NCBI GenBank assembly: GCA_963708775.1 | Contig: CAVPTI010000012.1 | Coordinates: 186,001-250,000 of the forward strand | Length of the DNA: 64,000 nt | Source of the DNA: JAGVSR01 sp963708775 | Lineage (GTDB): Bacteria; Pseudomonadota; Alphaproteobacteria; Rhizobiales; Hyphomicrobiaceae | Direction of reading: 5' to 3' | Shown: positions 26,970 through 36,457 of the stretch, piece after piece | Position numbering within the stretch: the stretch's first letter is position 1 | How the letters are laid out: each line of letters opens with the position of its first letter | Program-made: the position numbers and the translations under genes | The notes under the pieces: generated by a model | Seen by the model: only the letters and a program-made list of their open reading frames with translations | What the model was told of the DNA's origin: nothing | The model's database searches: none

Positions 26970-27388
26970 CGAACGGGCTTTAATTCTTCGACGGCGACGG
27001 GGCGATAGGCCCCGCCGACCGCGTCGGCTGCGTAGTACCATGCGGTTGTTGCTGCCGCGCCGAGGGTGCTGAAGATGACGACCAGCGTGACCAGCATGCC
27101 GAGGAGATAGCGCCAATCGGCGCGGAATTCGTCGGGGCAGGCGTTGAGAACGCCTTGGCGAGCGCCGCGCCGGTCGGATCCCATGAAAAGGGCGAAGTAG
27201 GTGCGTTTGCCGAAGATGCCAAATGTTTTGCGGATGGCGACCTTGTGCGGGGTCGGTGGATCGTAGGTTGCCAGACCGAGGGCTGCGGTCTGCTCAGGCG
27301 TGAAAGACATCTGCACATCGAGAGGCAGGCGCGCGTAGATGCGGGCAAGAAGGGCATTCTCCTCGACGATGACCGACATGTCATTCAT
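26966..27388 (-). CDS. Membrane-anchored hypothetical protein
   Basis: 140 aa. The first 95 residues are hydrophilic (SFTPEQTAALGLATYD, IRKTFGIFGKRTYFALFMGSDRR). One transmembrane helix follows near residues 97–118 (LLGMLVTLVVIFSTLGAAATT). The topology is that of a tail-proximal anchored protein. No domain was recognised. It is convergent with metY, overlapping its stop by 4 bp. Confidence 0.65.
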   Translation of the reverse strand: MNDMSVIVEENALLARIYARLPLDVQMSFTPEQTAALGLATYDPPTPHKVAIRKTFGIFGKRTYFALFMGSDRRGARQGVLNACPDEFRADWRYLLGMLVTLVVIFSTLGAAATTAWYYAADAVGGAYRPVAVEELKPVR

Positions 27389-27516
27389 GGCACCACCTCA
27401 ACGCGGTGGCGTGCACAGTTCGCCACCGAACTGCGGAAGACTACCAAGATCACGCTAATTTTCGGTTGAATTCGAGTGAAGGGAGGCTTCGGTTCCGTGC
27501 CGCCGTGGCACACCAG

Positions 27517-29328
27517 TTAATTGGATTTTTGAACAAAGCTGCCGGGTGCGGATTCGATCACGCCGAGCGTTTCGCCGGGCTCGCGAGGAAGCGTCCAGTT
27601 GCCGGACTGGCCGTGTAGCCATTCGATCCAGTAGGGCCACCAAGATCCGGGATGTTCCTCGGCCTTTGCGATCCAGTCCTCGAGCTTCTTCGGCTTCACG
27701 CTGTCCAAGGTCCAGTACTGGTATTTGACCTTGTCGGGTGGGTTGATGACGCCCGCAATGTGGCCGGAGCCAGCAAGAACGAACTGCACCGAGCCGCCGA
27801 ACATGCGCGCGCCGATGTAGACGCTTTCGGCGGGCGCGATGTGATCGTCGCGGGTGGCGATCGTGAAGATCGGGATGTTCACCTTCGACAGGTCGAGCTT
27901 GACGCCACCGATCTCCAGGCGGCCCTTTGCGAGTTTGTTCTCGTTATAGAACTCGCGCAGGTAGAACGCGTGACAGGCGGCGGCGATGCGCGTCGAATCC
28001 TGGTTCCAGTAGAGCAGATCGAACGGGAAGGGCTTGCGGCCCAGCATGTAGTTGTTGACGACGTAGGGCCAGATGAGGTCGCGCGGGCGCATCATGTTGA
28101 AGACGTTGGCCATGCGCGAGCCGTCGAGGAAGCCGCGCTCCTGCATGACCAGTTCGAGGTCTTCAAGCTGCTGGTCCTCGGTGAAGAGGAGGAGATCGCC
28201 GGCTTTCGAGAAGTCCACCTGGGTTGTGAGAAACGTGACGGCATTGAACGGTTTCTCGCCGCGGGCTGCGAGCCAGGCGAGCGTGGTGCCGAGGAGCGTG
28301 CCGCCGACGCAGTAGCCGAGCACGTTGCATTGTTCGAGGCCGGTTTCGCGGTGGACGGCGTCGGCCGCGGTGAGCAGGCCTTCCGTCATGTAATCTTCGA
28401 AGGTGACGCCGGCCAATTCGGAGCCGGGGTTCACCCAGGAGATGACGAACACCGTGAAGCCCTGATCGACGACGTACTTTATGAAGCTCTTTTGTGGCGT
28501 CAGATCGAGGACGTAGTATTTGTTGATCCACGGCGGGACCATGAGGATCGGCATCTCGCGCACCTTGTCGGTGGTGGGCGAATACTGGATCAGCTGCAGG
28601 AGTTCGTTCTGAAAGACGACCTTGCCGGGTGTGGTGGCGAGGTTGCGGCCTACTTCGAATGCCGTCGCATCTGTCTGGCTAATGCGCATGAGGTCGCCCG
28701 ACCCTTCGAGGTCGCGCAAGAGCAGCTTCACGCCTTCGACGAGATTGCGGCCGTTCGTCGTCAGCGTCTCGCGCATCACTTCCGGATTAGTGGCGGGAAA
28801 GTTGGAAGGCGAAAACGCGCTGGTCAGAAGGCGAAAATAGAACTCGGCTTTCTGCCGGCCGGCTTCATCAAGGCCTTCCGTTTGAGCGAGGCTGTCCTCG
28901 GCCCATTTCGTGGTGAGGAGGTAGGCCTGCTTGACGAAGTCGAAATAGGGGTTCCTGGACCACTCCGGATCGCGAAAGCGGTTGTCGGTGGGGGCGGGCT
29001 CGATCACCGGCTCGGGCTCGATGCCGATCATGCGCTGCATCGTCCGGTTCCAAAGTTCGGCGTACGAGCCGACGAGTTCGGCCTGAGCCTGGGCGAACTT
29101 GGTGGGGTCGGACATCCAACGCGTGTAGATCGCGGACACCGTTTCCGTGGCCCGCGTCATTTCGCTGGCCGCTGAAAAGGGTGTCATCTGGGTGTCGGAG
29201 CGATCCAGGAACTGGGTCACGGCGCGTCCGCCATCCTCATAGGCTTTGAGGACGTTGCGCGTGAATTCCTCGGGATCGGGGATCTTGTAAGGAGTTGGGG
29301 GATCGGCCTGCATTTTTTCTTTTGTCAT
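27517..29328 (-). CDS. phaC: Class I poly(3-hydroxyalkanoate) polymerase
   Basis: 603 aa, the usual class I PhaC length. The lipase-like box is GYCVGGT with the nucleophile Cys340. Downstream are the catalytic Asp region (TIATRDDHIAPAESVY) and His (AGSGHIAGVINPP). The N-terminal PhaC_N domain includes NPYFDFVKQAYLLTTKW. It polymerises (R)-3-hydroxyacyl-CoA into PHB granules. It stands alone here; no phaA, phaB or phasin is adjacent. A long antisense frame across it is a high-GC shadow. Confidence 0.95.
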   Translation of the reverse strand: MTKEKMQADPPTPYKIPDPEEFTRNVLKAYEDGGRAVTQFLDRSDTQMTPFSAASEMTRATETVSAIYTRWMSDPTKFAQAQAELVGSYAELWNRTMQRMIGIEPEPVIEPAPTDNRFRDPEWSRNPYFDFVKQAYLLTTKWAEDSLAQTEGLDEAGRQKAEFYFRLLTSAFSPSNFPATNPEVMRETLTTNGRNLVEGVKLLLRDLEGSGDLMRISQTDATAFEVGRNLATTPGKVVFQNELLQLIQYSPTTDKVREMPILMVPPWINKYYVLDLTPQKSFIKYVVDQGFTVFVISWVNPGSELAGVTFEDYMTEGLLTAADAVHRETGLEQCNVLGYCVGGTLLGTTLAWLAARGEKPFNAVTFLTTQVDFSKAGDLLLFTEDQQLEDLELVMQERGFLDGSRMANVFNMMRPRDLIWPYVVNNYMLGRKPFPFDLLYWNQDSTRIAAACHAFYLREFYNENKLAKGRLEIGGVKLDLSKVNIPIFTIATRDDHIAPAESVYIGARMFGGSVQFVLAGSGHIAGVINPPDKVKYQYWTLDSVKPKKLEDWIAKAEEHPGSWWPYWIEWLHGQSGNWTLPREPGETLGVIESAPGSFVQKSN

Positions 29329-29621
29329 GGCGCCCAGACTTGGTCGACGGGATTGAACTCTATCACAAAGAGAGCGGGAGTTCCTTGTTGCTCTTTGGTC
29401 GAGATGAATGACGGAGATGTGTCGGCAGATAGTTTTTCCAGCTCTAACTCATTCAAAATGTTGAGAGATAGGCGTGAGCTGAGGGGCCGATTGATGAGGC
29501 TCTGGACTGAGGGGGCAGCGCGAGCGTAAAGACGTGGGCTCTGATCGCGTCGCGAGCCGGTCCGGCGAGGGCCGTTTTGCGGCGCAAATGCCATTTCCGC
29601 CAAGCGAAAGAGCCCCGGAAC

Positions 29622-30851
29622 GTGATCGAGGATTTCCATCGCATCAAGCGCCTGCCGCCCTACGTCTTCGCCGAGGTGAACCGGTTGAAGGCCGCCGCGC
29701 GTGCCCGTGGCGCCGACATCATCGATCTTGGTATGGGCAACCCGGACCTGCCGACCCCGCCGCACATCGTGGCGAAAATGGTGGAGACGATCGCCAAGCC
29801 GCGGACACATCGCTATTCGGCGTCAAAAGGCATTCCTGGATTACGCAAGGCGCAGGCGGGCTATTACGAGCGCCGGTTTGGCGTGAAACTCGATCCGGAC
29901 ACTCAGGTGGTGGCGACGCTCGGGTCGAAGGAAGGCTTCGCCAACATGGCGCAGGCGATCACCGCGCCGGGCGACATCATGATCGTGCCGAACCCGACCT
30001 ATCCGATCCACGAATTCGGCTTCATCATAGCGGGCGCGGCCGTGCGGCATGTGCCGGCGGGGACGGGCGAGGAGTTTTTGCGCGCGGTCGAACACGCCGT
30101 GCGCCACTCGATCCCCAAGCCGATCGGCTTGATTCTCTCTTATCCGTCGAACCCGACGGCGATGGTCGGCGAGCCTCGACTTTTATAAAGACGCTGTGGC
30201 GCTGGCGAAAAAGCTCGACCTGATCATTCTGTCGGACATCGCGTACGCGGAGCTCTATTTCGACGGCAATCCGCCGCCGTCGGTGCTGCAGGTCCCGGGC
30301 GCGATGGACATGACGGTGGAGTTCACCTCGCTGTCGAAGACCTACAACATGCCCGGCTGGCGCATGGGCTTCGCGGTCGGCAACGAGCGTCTGATCGGCG
30401 CACTGGCGCGGGTGAAGTCGTATCTCGACTACGGTGCGTTCACGCCGATCCAGGTTGCGGCTGCGGCTGCCCTCAACGGGCCGCAGGACTGCGTCGGAAG
30501 AGATCCGCGAGACCTATAAGGCGCGGCGTGACTGCCTCGTGGAGAGTTTCGAGCGTGCGGGGTGGACCATTCCGCCGCCGCCGGCGACGATGTTTGCGTG
30601 GTGTCCCATTCCGGAGCCGTTCCGGCACCTGGGCTCGGTGGAGTTTGCCAAGCTTCTCATCGAGAAGGCGGATCTTGCCGTTTCGCCGGGTCTCGGCTTT
30701 GGCGAATACGGCGAAGGGTTACGTCCGCATCGCGTTGGTCGAGAACGAGCATCGCATCCGGCAGGCGGCGCGCAACGTGAAGAAGTTCTTCTCGCAGGGC
30801 GCTGAGACGACCGACAACGTGGTTCCCATTCCGCACAAAGCCACCCGCTAA
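29622..30851 (+). pseudogene. alaC: AlaC-type aminotransferase / LL-diaminopimelate aminotransferase-like, three frameshifts
   Basis: Class I/II PLP aminotransferase matching the alaC gene that precedes hom in Rhizobiales: FHRIKRLPPYVFAEVNRLK, DLGMGNPDLPTPPHI, SYPSNPTAMV, the PLP lysine in SLSKTYNMPGWRMGF, and a C-terminal NEHRIRQAARNVKKF. The frame is broken three times. Each break is repaired by dropping one base: G at 30168–30169, G at 30496–30497 and T at 30719–30720. Repaired, it is 408 aa from GTG 29622, a normal length. Three +1 errors in doublets suggest sequence error, not decay. Confidence 0.85.
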
Positions 30852-30888
30852 TCCGCAACATGCGCGCGCCCTGAGACATCCCCACCCC

Positions 30889-32184
30889 ATGAAAGAGCCC
30901 TTGAAACTCGGCATCGCCGGGCTCGGCACAGTCGGTGCCGGCCTTCTTGAGCTGATTGCAAAGCATGGTCCCGGTCTCGAGGAGACGCTTGAGCGGCGCA
31001 TCGTCGTCACCGGGGTGTGCGCGCGCAATCGCGACAAGGTGCGGGGCGTTGCGATCGGAGATGCGGTTTGGTTTGACGATGCGGTGACGCTGGCGACGGA
31101 TGCGAACATCGATTGCTTCGTGGAGCTGATCGGTGGCGACGAGGGGCCGGCGCGGGCTGCTGTCGAAGCTGCGTTGAAGGCGAAGAAGCATGTGGTGACC
31201 GCCAACAAGGCGCTGCTTGCCAAGCACGGCATGGAACTCGCCAAGCTGGCGGAGAAGAGCGGTGTGTCGCTCAACTTCGAAGCGGCGGTCGCCGGCGGAA
31301 TTCCCGTGATCAAGATGCTGCGCGAGGCGCTGGCGGCCAACGAGGTCAAGCGCGTCTACGGCATCCTGAACGGCACCTGCAATTACATCCTGACCAAAAT
31401 GCAGGACGAGCATCTGGCATTCGACGACGTGCTGAAGGATGCGCAAGCCAAGGGTTACGCGGAAGCTGATCCCACGTTCGATATTGGTGGGTTCGACGCG
31501 GCTCATAAACTCGCACTGCTGACGAGCCTTGCGTTTGGGACCAAGCTGCCAGCCGATCAGATCCACATCGAGGGCATTCAGACGATCAATGCTGCCGATA
31601 TCGAGGCTGCACATAGTCTGGGCTACCGGATCAAGCTGCTCGGGGTGGCCGAGCGCACCTCGACCGGCATCGAGGCCCGCGTGCATCCGGCGTTCGTGCC
31701 GGAAGACGCCACGATTGCGCAGGTGTCGGGCGTGACGAACTGCGTGGCGATCGAGGGCGATTTTTCGGGCTCGGTGCTTTTGGTGGGGCCAGGTGCCGGG
31801 TCGAAGCCGACGGCATCGGCGGTGGCAAGCGACATCGTGGATGTGGCGCGAGGGCTCGTGCTACCGCCGTTTTTGAAACCGGTGGCGCAGTTGAAACCAT
31901 TCAAGCGCGCAGACCTTTCGGGGCACTACGGGTCCTATTACATTCGCCTGTCCGTGCTCGACCGTCCCGGCGCCATGGCATCGATTGCCAAGCGCATGGG
32001 CGATCGCGGCGTGTCGCTGGAAAGCATCGTGCAGAAAAAGCCAGGAACGTCGGACGCGGCCGCACCTGTCGTGCTCATCACGCATGAAACGACGGAAGAG
32101 AATATTCGCAAGGCACTCGATGCGATCGAGGCCGACGGAAAGGTTGCGGCGCGGCCGCAAATGATCCGAATCGAAGAGCTTTAG
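30889..32184 (+). CDS. hom: Homoserine dehydrogenase
   Basis: 431 aa. Rossmann motif GIAGLGTVGAGLL at residues 8–20; catalytic domain with NFEAAVAGGIPVIK, GILNGTCNYILTKM and EADPTFDIGGFDAAHK; C-terminal ACT domain (about 350–430, SVLDRPGAMASIAKRM), which implies feedback control by threonine. It reduces aspartate semialdehyde to homoserine, feeding threonine and methionine (metY is 4 kb upstream). It lies 37 bp after alaC and before glpX, in a common Rhizobiales operon order. Confidence 0.95.
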   Translation: MKEPLKLGIAGLGTVGAGLLELIAKHGPGLEETLERRIVVTGVCARNRDKVRGVAIGDAVWFDDAVTLATDANIDCFVELIGGDEGPARAAVEAALKAKKHVVTANKALLAKHGMELAKLAEKSGVSLNFEAAVAGGIPVIKMLREALAANEVKRVYGILNGTCNYILTKMQDEHLAFDDVLKDAQAKGYAEADPTFDIGGFDAAHKLALLTSLAFGTKLPADQIHIEGIQTINAADIEAAHSLGYRIKLLGVAERTSTGIEARVHPAFVPEDATIAQVSGVTNCVAIEGDFSGSVLLVGPGAGSKPTASAVASDIVDVARGLVLPPFLKPVAQLKPFKRADLSGHYGSYYIRLSVLDRPGAMASIAKRMGDRGVSLESIVQKKPGTSDAAAPVVLITHETTEENIRKALDAIEADGKVAARPQMIRIEEL

Positions 32185-32238
32185 AGAACGAGGCACGGTG
32201 GCTTGCGAGCGCTGCTGCATCAGGAGGACGGACGCGAC

Positions 32239-33225
32239 ATGAGCAAGGATCGTTTGAACGGGCTGGAACGGGTCCTCGTGCTCGAGGTGGCGCGCGTCAC
32301 GGAGGCGGCGGCGATCGCTGCGGCGCGGTTGCGCGGCCGTGGCAATGAGAAAGCGGCCGACAAGGCTGCCGTGGATGCGATGCGGCGGGAACTCGCGCTA
32401 CTGACGATCCAGGGTACTGTCGTCATCGGTGAAGGCGAGATGGACGAAGCGCCGATGCTGTACATCGGCGAGAAGGTCGGATCCGGCGAGGGTCCGGAAG
32501 TCGATATCGCGGTCGATCCGCTCGAGGGGACGACAATTTGCGCCAAGTCGATGCCGAACGCGCTGGCGGTCCTGGCAATCTCGGAGAAGGGCGGCCTTCT
32601 CAATGCGCCCGACATGTACATGGATAAGATCGCGGTGGGTCCGGGCTATCCTGCCGGGATCGTCGATCTTGATAAGACGCCGGGGGACAACATCCGCGAT
32701 CTCGCCAAAGCCAAGGGCGTGCCGGTCGGTGAGATCACCGCGTGCATTCTCGATCGCCCGCGGCACGCCGAACTCATCAAAGCGGTGCGCGAAGCAGGTG
32801 CTGCCGTGCGGCTCATACCGGACGGCGATATCGCGGGGGTCATCTGGACCACGGATGCGCAGGAAACCGGCATCGACATTTACATGGGTTCAGGCGGGGC
32901 CCCGGAAGGTGTGCTCGCGGCGGCGGCCATGCGCTGCGTCGGCGGGCAGATCCAGGGCCGGTTGAAGCCCACGAACGACGACGAGCGAATTCGTGCAGGT
33001 CAGATGGGTATTACGGACATCAATCGGAAGTTCAATCTGGAGGACCTGGCGTCGGGCGACGTCATCTTCTCGGCGACGGGCGTGACCGATGGATCGCTGC
33101 TGGACGGCGTGCACTTCCGCGGCGATTTTGCTGAGACGGAGACCGTGGTGATGCGGTCGAAGAGTGGTACTGTTCGGCGCATCAAAACGCGCTTCCGCGA
33201 TATCGGTGCGCGTTTCCCTGCCTGA
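32239..33225 (+). CDS. glpX: Class II fructose-1,6-bisphosphatase
   Basis: 328 aa from ATG 32239, with CAGGAGGA at 32221–32228; the in-frame start at 32203 is less likely. GlpX motifs are GTVVIGEGEMDEAPMLYIGE, AVDPLEGTT with the metal-binding Asp/Glu, and GSGGAPEGVLAAAAMRC. It hydrolyses fructose-1,6-bisphosphate in gluconeogenesis (or sedoheptulose-1,7-bisphosphate in carbon assimilation cycles). Co-oriented with hom. Confidence 0.95.
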   Translation: MSKDRLNGLERVLVLEVARVTEAAAIAAARLRGRGNEKAADKAAVDAMRRELALLTIQGTVVIGEGEMDEAPMLYIGEKVGSGEGPEVDIAVDPLEGTTICAKSMPNALAVLAISEKGGLLNAPDMYMDKIAVGPGYPAGIVDLDKTPGDNIRDLAKAKGVPVGEITACILDRPRHAELIKAVREAGAAVRLIPDGDIAGVIWTTDAQETGIDIYMGSGGAPEGVLAAAAMRCVGGQIQGRLKPTNDDERIRAGQMGITDINRKFNLEDLASGDVIFSATGVTDGSLLDGVHFRGDFAETETVVMRSKSGTVRRIKTRFRDIGARFPA

Positions 33226-33243
33226 GCATCGGAGTGCAGTGCC

Positions 33244-33957
33244 GTGAAGGTCCTCGTCTTTCAGCACCACGACAGCGAGGGGCCGGGAACGCTCGGAACG
33301 TATCTGGCGCGCGACGGCGGCACGATCGATACGGTGCACTTCACGCACGGTGACGCAATCCCTCAGCTCGAGGCTTATGACCAGCTTTGGATCATGGGCG
33401 GCCCGATGGACGTCTGGGATCTCCAGGACCATCCGTGGCTGGCGGCGGAAAAGAAGGCGATCCGGCGCTTTGTACGAGAGCTTGAAAAGCCAGTGCTCGG
33501 CTTGTGTCTTGGTCACCAGTTACTTGCGGATGCGCTGGGCGGAACATGCGGACCGCTCAGTCCGCCCGAAATTGGCGTGATCCCGGTTACGCTCACTGCC
33601 GAAGGAACGGCCGACCCGCTGTTCGCAGGACTACCTGAGAGTTGGCCGTGCGTGCAATGGCATGGTGTGCAGGTGGCCGAACTGCCGGAGGGTGCGGTGA
33701 ACCTGGGCACGTCGAAGCAGTGCCGCATGCAAGCTGCTCGGTTTGCGCCGCGCGCTTGGGGTATCCAAGGGCATGTCGAGGTCGAGGCGCGGACGGTGCG
33801 TGACTGGGCGTGCGTACCTGCTTACAGGCAAGCCCTAGATGAATTGCACGGGGTGGGCGCCATCGATCGGTTCGACGCGGAAGCCGCCCACAACATGGTC
33901 GCGTTCCAAGCGTTGGCGGAACAAGTTTACCGGAACCTTAGAGCCGTTTCGCGCTGA
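33244..33957 (+). CDS. Class I glutamine amidotransferase-like protein
   Basis: 237 aa, GTG start 18 bp after glpX. A stand-alone GATase-1 domain: nucleophile Cys in LGLCLGHQLLADALGG, the His in WGIQGHVEVEA. The early MGGPMDVWD oxyanion-like strand matches GMP-synthase-like amidotransferases. Stand-alone members hydrolyse glutamine or gamma-glutamyl compounds. A glutamine synthetase-like gene of the PuuA type is 1.1 kb away, so a gamma-glutamyl-amine role is possible but unproven. Confidence 0.8.
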   Translation: MKVLVFQHHDSEGPGTLGTYLARDGGTIDTVHFTHGDAIPQLEAYDQLWIMGGPMDVWDLQDHPWLAAEKKAIRRFVRELEKPVLGLCLGHQLLADALGGTCGPLSPPEIGVIPVTLTAEGTADPLFAGLPESWPCVQWHGVQVAELPEGAVNLGTSKQCRMQAARFAPRAWGIQGHVEVEARTVRDWACVPAYRQALDELHGVGAIDRFDAEAAHNMVAFQALAEQVYRNLRAVSR

Positions 33958-34387
33958 CCCTTTCTCTGGCGTGGTCCGAGTGGCCGCACAGGCGCAAGAA
34001 TGCTCGCATCCGCTCCACGTCATTGTATTCGCACTCGCGCACGATCAATCCATCCTGCACCTCGAAGACACACCGCGCGATGCTTTCCATCACTTCACCA
34101 CTCGCGCGGTGGCGGAGCTCAAACCGGATCTGACAGCGGACCACCTCTCCAGAGGCGGAGATGTTGCGCGGTTCGAAGCGCAGCACTTCGAACGCTTCGC
34201 CGATCTCGTGCCAACATGAGACGATGGCGTCGCGGCCTCTCCACTCTCCATCGAAGGGAAAGATTTCATTGTCGGCATACAGGTTAAAAACTGCGTCGGG
34301 CGAATAGTAGGCTGCCGCTGTCTCGTAATCGCCAAGGGCGTACGCGGTAAGTGAGGCTTCTACAATTCCCTCGGGATCAGAACGCAT
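33938..34387 (-). CDS. SnoaL/NTF2-like protein (copy 1)
   Basis: 149 aa from the ATG at 34387 (MRSDPEGIVEASLTAYALGD). The NTF2-like cone fold is suggested by the start helix, then YYSPDAVFNLYADNE, WRGRDAIVSCWHEIGEAF, and beta strands such as RFELRHRASGEVME. Such proteins are small ligand-binding proteins or enzymes. It is a close paralogue of the gene at 34501–34950: both start MRSD-EGI, share the YALGD/YAMGD and GRDAI/GRNAI turns, and end with the RIRAF/RMRAF pattern. Overlaps the GATase end by 20 bp. Confidence 0.7.
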   Translation of the reverse strand: MRSDPEGIVEASLTAYALGDYETAAAYYSPDAVFNLYADNEIFPFDGEWRGRDAIVSCWHEIGEAFEVLRFEPRNISASGEVVRCQIRFELRHRASGEVMESIARCVFEVQDGLIVRECEYNDVERMRAFLRLCGHSDHARERVSAKRL

Positions 34388-34500
34388 TTCATCGGACCTA
34401 TTTGCTGCGTTCAGTTCTTGGACACGATTCCTCGGGGCGCGTCGGCACACGCCACTTAATTTTTAAAGCAGGAAATTCAATGTGTCGATGGCGATAAATG

Positions 34501-34950
34501 TCAGGCGGGCGACTGCGGTGTGGCCTTACCATCCCGCGCGTCCTGCTCAAAAAGACACATAAATGCTCGGATGCGTTCCTGATCGTGATACTCGCGAAGG
34601 CGTACGATCTTGCCATCCTCGACCTGGGCTACGATGCGAAGCATGCCGTCGATGACTGCGCCGCTCCGGCGGTGGCGGAACGCGAACTGGACCTGAACGC
34701 GAACGACATCGTCGTTACAGGAGATGATCTTGGGGTTGTGCTGCACGAGTTCGAAGGCTCGGTTGATTTCCTGCCACTGGTGCAGGATTGCGTTGCGGCC
34801 AATTACTTCGCCGCCGAATGGCAAAATCTGTTGATCGATATGGATCGCATAAACGGCATCCTCCGCGAAGTAGGCAGACGCGACCTCAAGGTCGCCCATG
34901 GCATAAGCGCCTAAGCCAGCTTCGAGGATGCCCTCCGCATCGGAGCGCAT
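34501..34950 (-). CDS. SnoaL/NTF2-like protein (copy 2)
   Basis: 149 aa (MRSDAEGILEAGLGAYAMGD). Same length and plan as copy 1, including the acidic pocket residues in YFAEDAVYAIHIDQQ and the C-terminal REYHDQERIRAFM. The 113-bp spacing and common direction suggest a tandem duplication with a joint transcript. No catalytic function can be assigned. Confidence 0.7.
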   Translation of the reverse strand: MRSDAEGILEAGLGAYAMGDLEVASAYFAEDAVYAIHIDQQILPFGGEVIGRNAILHQWQEINRAFELVQHNPKIISCNDDVVRVQVQFAFRHRRSGAVIDGMLRIVAQVEDGKIVRLREYHDQERIRAFMCLFEQDARDGKATPQSPA

Positions 34951-35026
34951 GTGAAACCCTAATTCCAGAATGAAATAAAGCGCAATTCAAAACAGCCGTG
35001 ATCACGGGGAGAAAATAGCAAGTCGA

Positions 35027-36409
35027 TCATATTGTTCGCAAGTAAAAGTCGAAGTCCAGAGGCTGGGGTTCGGCAAAAAACCGGTCGGCTTCGATTTCCT
35101 TGATTGTCGCGAAAATGCGGACGAAATCGCTGCCGAAATACTGAGCGGCGAATGATGATTTTCGAAATGTTTCGAGTGCGGCAAACCAGTTGGTTGGCAT
35201 GGGGTCGGACGGCTGTTCGTAGCCGTTGCCTTCGATCATCGGGCCCGGATCGATTTTGTTCTTCAGTCCCAGATGAACCCCGGCGAGGGCCGCGGCCATG
35301 GCCAGATAGGGGTTGGCGTCGGCACCGGAAGCGCGGTGTTCGACATGGCGGGCGGGACCTTTGCCGGCCGGGATGCGTAAAGAGACCGATCGGTTGTTAA
35401 AACCCCAGTTCGGGGCGATAGGGGCATAGCTTGCTTTGCGGAAACGCCGGTAGGAATTGGCGTTAGGCGCGAAGATGGCCATGCCATCCGCCATCGTGGC
35501 TTTCATGCCGCCGATGGCATGGCGGAGAAGATCATTTGCGATGACTTCATCGGAGGCGAATACATTGCGGCCGTCGGTGTCTGCGAGGCTGATATGCAAG
35601 TGCATGCCGCATCCGGCCCAGGCGGAATAGGGTTTGGCCATGAAACTGGCGATCAGGCCGTGCTGTTCGGCGATGGCCTTGACGAGGCGCTTGAATTGAA
35701 TTGCTTCGTCGCAGGCTTGGAGGGCATCGGTACGGTATTTGAGGCCGATCTCCATCTGTCCTGGAGAATATTCCGACAGGAGCGCTTCGAGCGGCAATTT
35801 CTGCGCTTCGGCGGCAGAGTAGAGGTCGTTGAAGAACGGTGAGAAGTCCTCAAGATCCTGGAGGTAGTAGCCTTGGAAGTGGCGCTGGCGTTCGGGAACG
35901 GTGAGACCTTTCGGCGGCTGCGGCTTGCCGGCGAGGGCGCTTTCGCGGTCGAGAAGGTAGAATTCCAGTTCGACGGCGGCCACGGGCTTGAGTGCGAAGT
36001 CGGCGAAGCGGTCGACAATGCGCTGGAGGGCGTGCCGGGGTTCGGCCACGGCACCTTCGCCATCCAGTTGGTGAAAGCTGCCGAGATACTGCGCTTGTGG
36101 AATGCGGCCCCAGGGGATGCGCTTCAAAGTCCCCGGTACGGGCCAGAGCGTATGATCGGCGTCGCCTGTTTCCCAGATCATGCCGGTTTCTTCGACGTCG
36201 CGACCGGTGACGTCCATGGACATGGCGGAGCACGCCATGAAGCGGCCGTTCTCCCACGCGGGTAGCAGTTCGGCGCGCGTCAGCAGCTTACCTCGCTGGA
36301 CGCCGACGAGGTCGGTGTAGATCAGGTAGACCTGCTGAATTTCTGGATTTTCACTCAGGAAGCGATTGGCTTCTTCGCGAAGGAGCGCGCGATCGGGCGG
36401 CTGGGTCAT
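35027..36409 (-). CDS. Glutamine synthetase family protein, PuuA-like
   Basis: 460 aa. The GS fold is clear: VAAVELEFYLLDRES (metal-binding Glu), YSPGQMEIGLKYRTD, AGCGMHLHISLAD, ANSYRRFRKASYAPI, NRSVSLRIPAG and a final RRASGADANPYLAMAAALAG-type stretch. It is nearer to gamma-glutamylputrescine synthetases (PuuA type) than to GlnA-I: the adenylylation loop is not seen. It would ligate glutamate to an amine. It lies 48 bp after a class III aminotransferase gene on the same strand, which supports amine catabolism. Confidence 0.85.
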   Translation of the reverse strand: MTQPPDRALLREEANRFLSENPEIQQVYLIYTDLVGVQRGKLLTRAELLPAWENGRFMACSAMSMDVTGRDVEETGMIWETGDADHTLWPVPGTLKRIPWGRIPQAQYLGSFHQLDGEGAVAEPRHALQRIVDRFADFALKPVAAVELEFYLLDRESALAGKPQPPKGLTVPERQRHFQGYYLQDLEDFSPFFNDLYSAAEAQKLPLEALLSEYSPGQMEIGLKYRTDALQACDEAIQFKRLVKAIAEQHGLIASFMAKPYSAWAGCGMHLHISLADTDGRNVFASDEVIANDLLRHAIGGMKATMADGMAIFAPNANSYRRFRKASYAPIAPNWGFNNRSVSLRIPAGKGPARHVEHRASGADANPYLAMAAALAGVHLGLKNKIDPGPMIEGNGYEQPSDPMPTNWFAALETFRKSSFAAQYFGSDFVRIFATIKEIEADRFFAEPQPLDFDFYLRTI

Positions 36410-36457
36410 GAGGGGTCTCGGTGGGAGGGTCTCGGTCGGGGTTCGCCGTGCTTCCGG

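Noticed and set aside
25593..27116. 507-aa minus-strand frame across metY
   Set aside because: Antisense shadow; composition dominated by Arg and Gly.
27652..29175. 507-aa plus-strand frame across phaC
   Set aside because: Antisense shadow of a conserved gene in high-GC DNA, with no domain.
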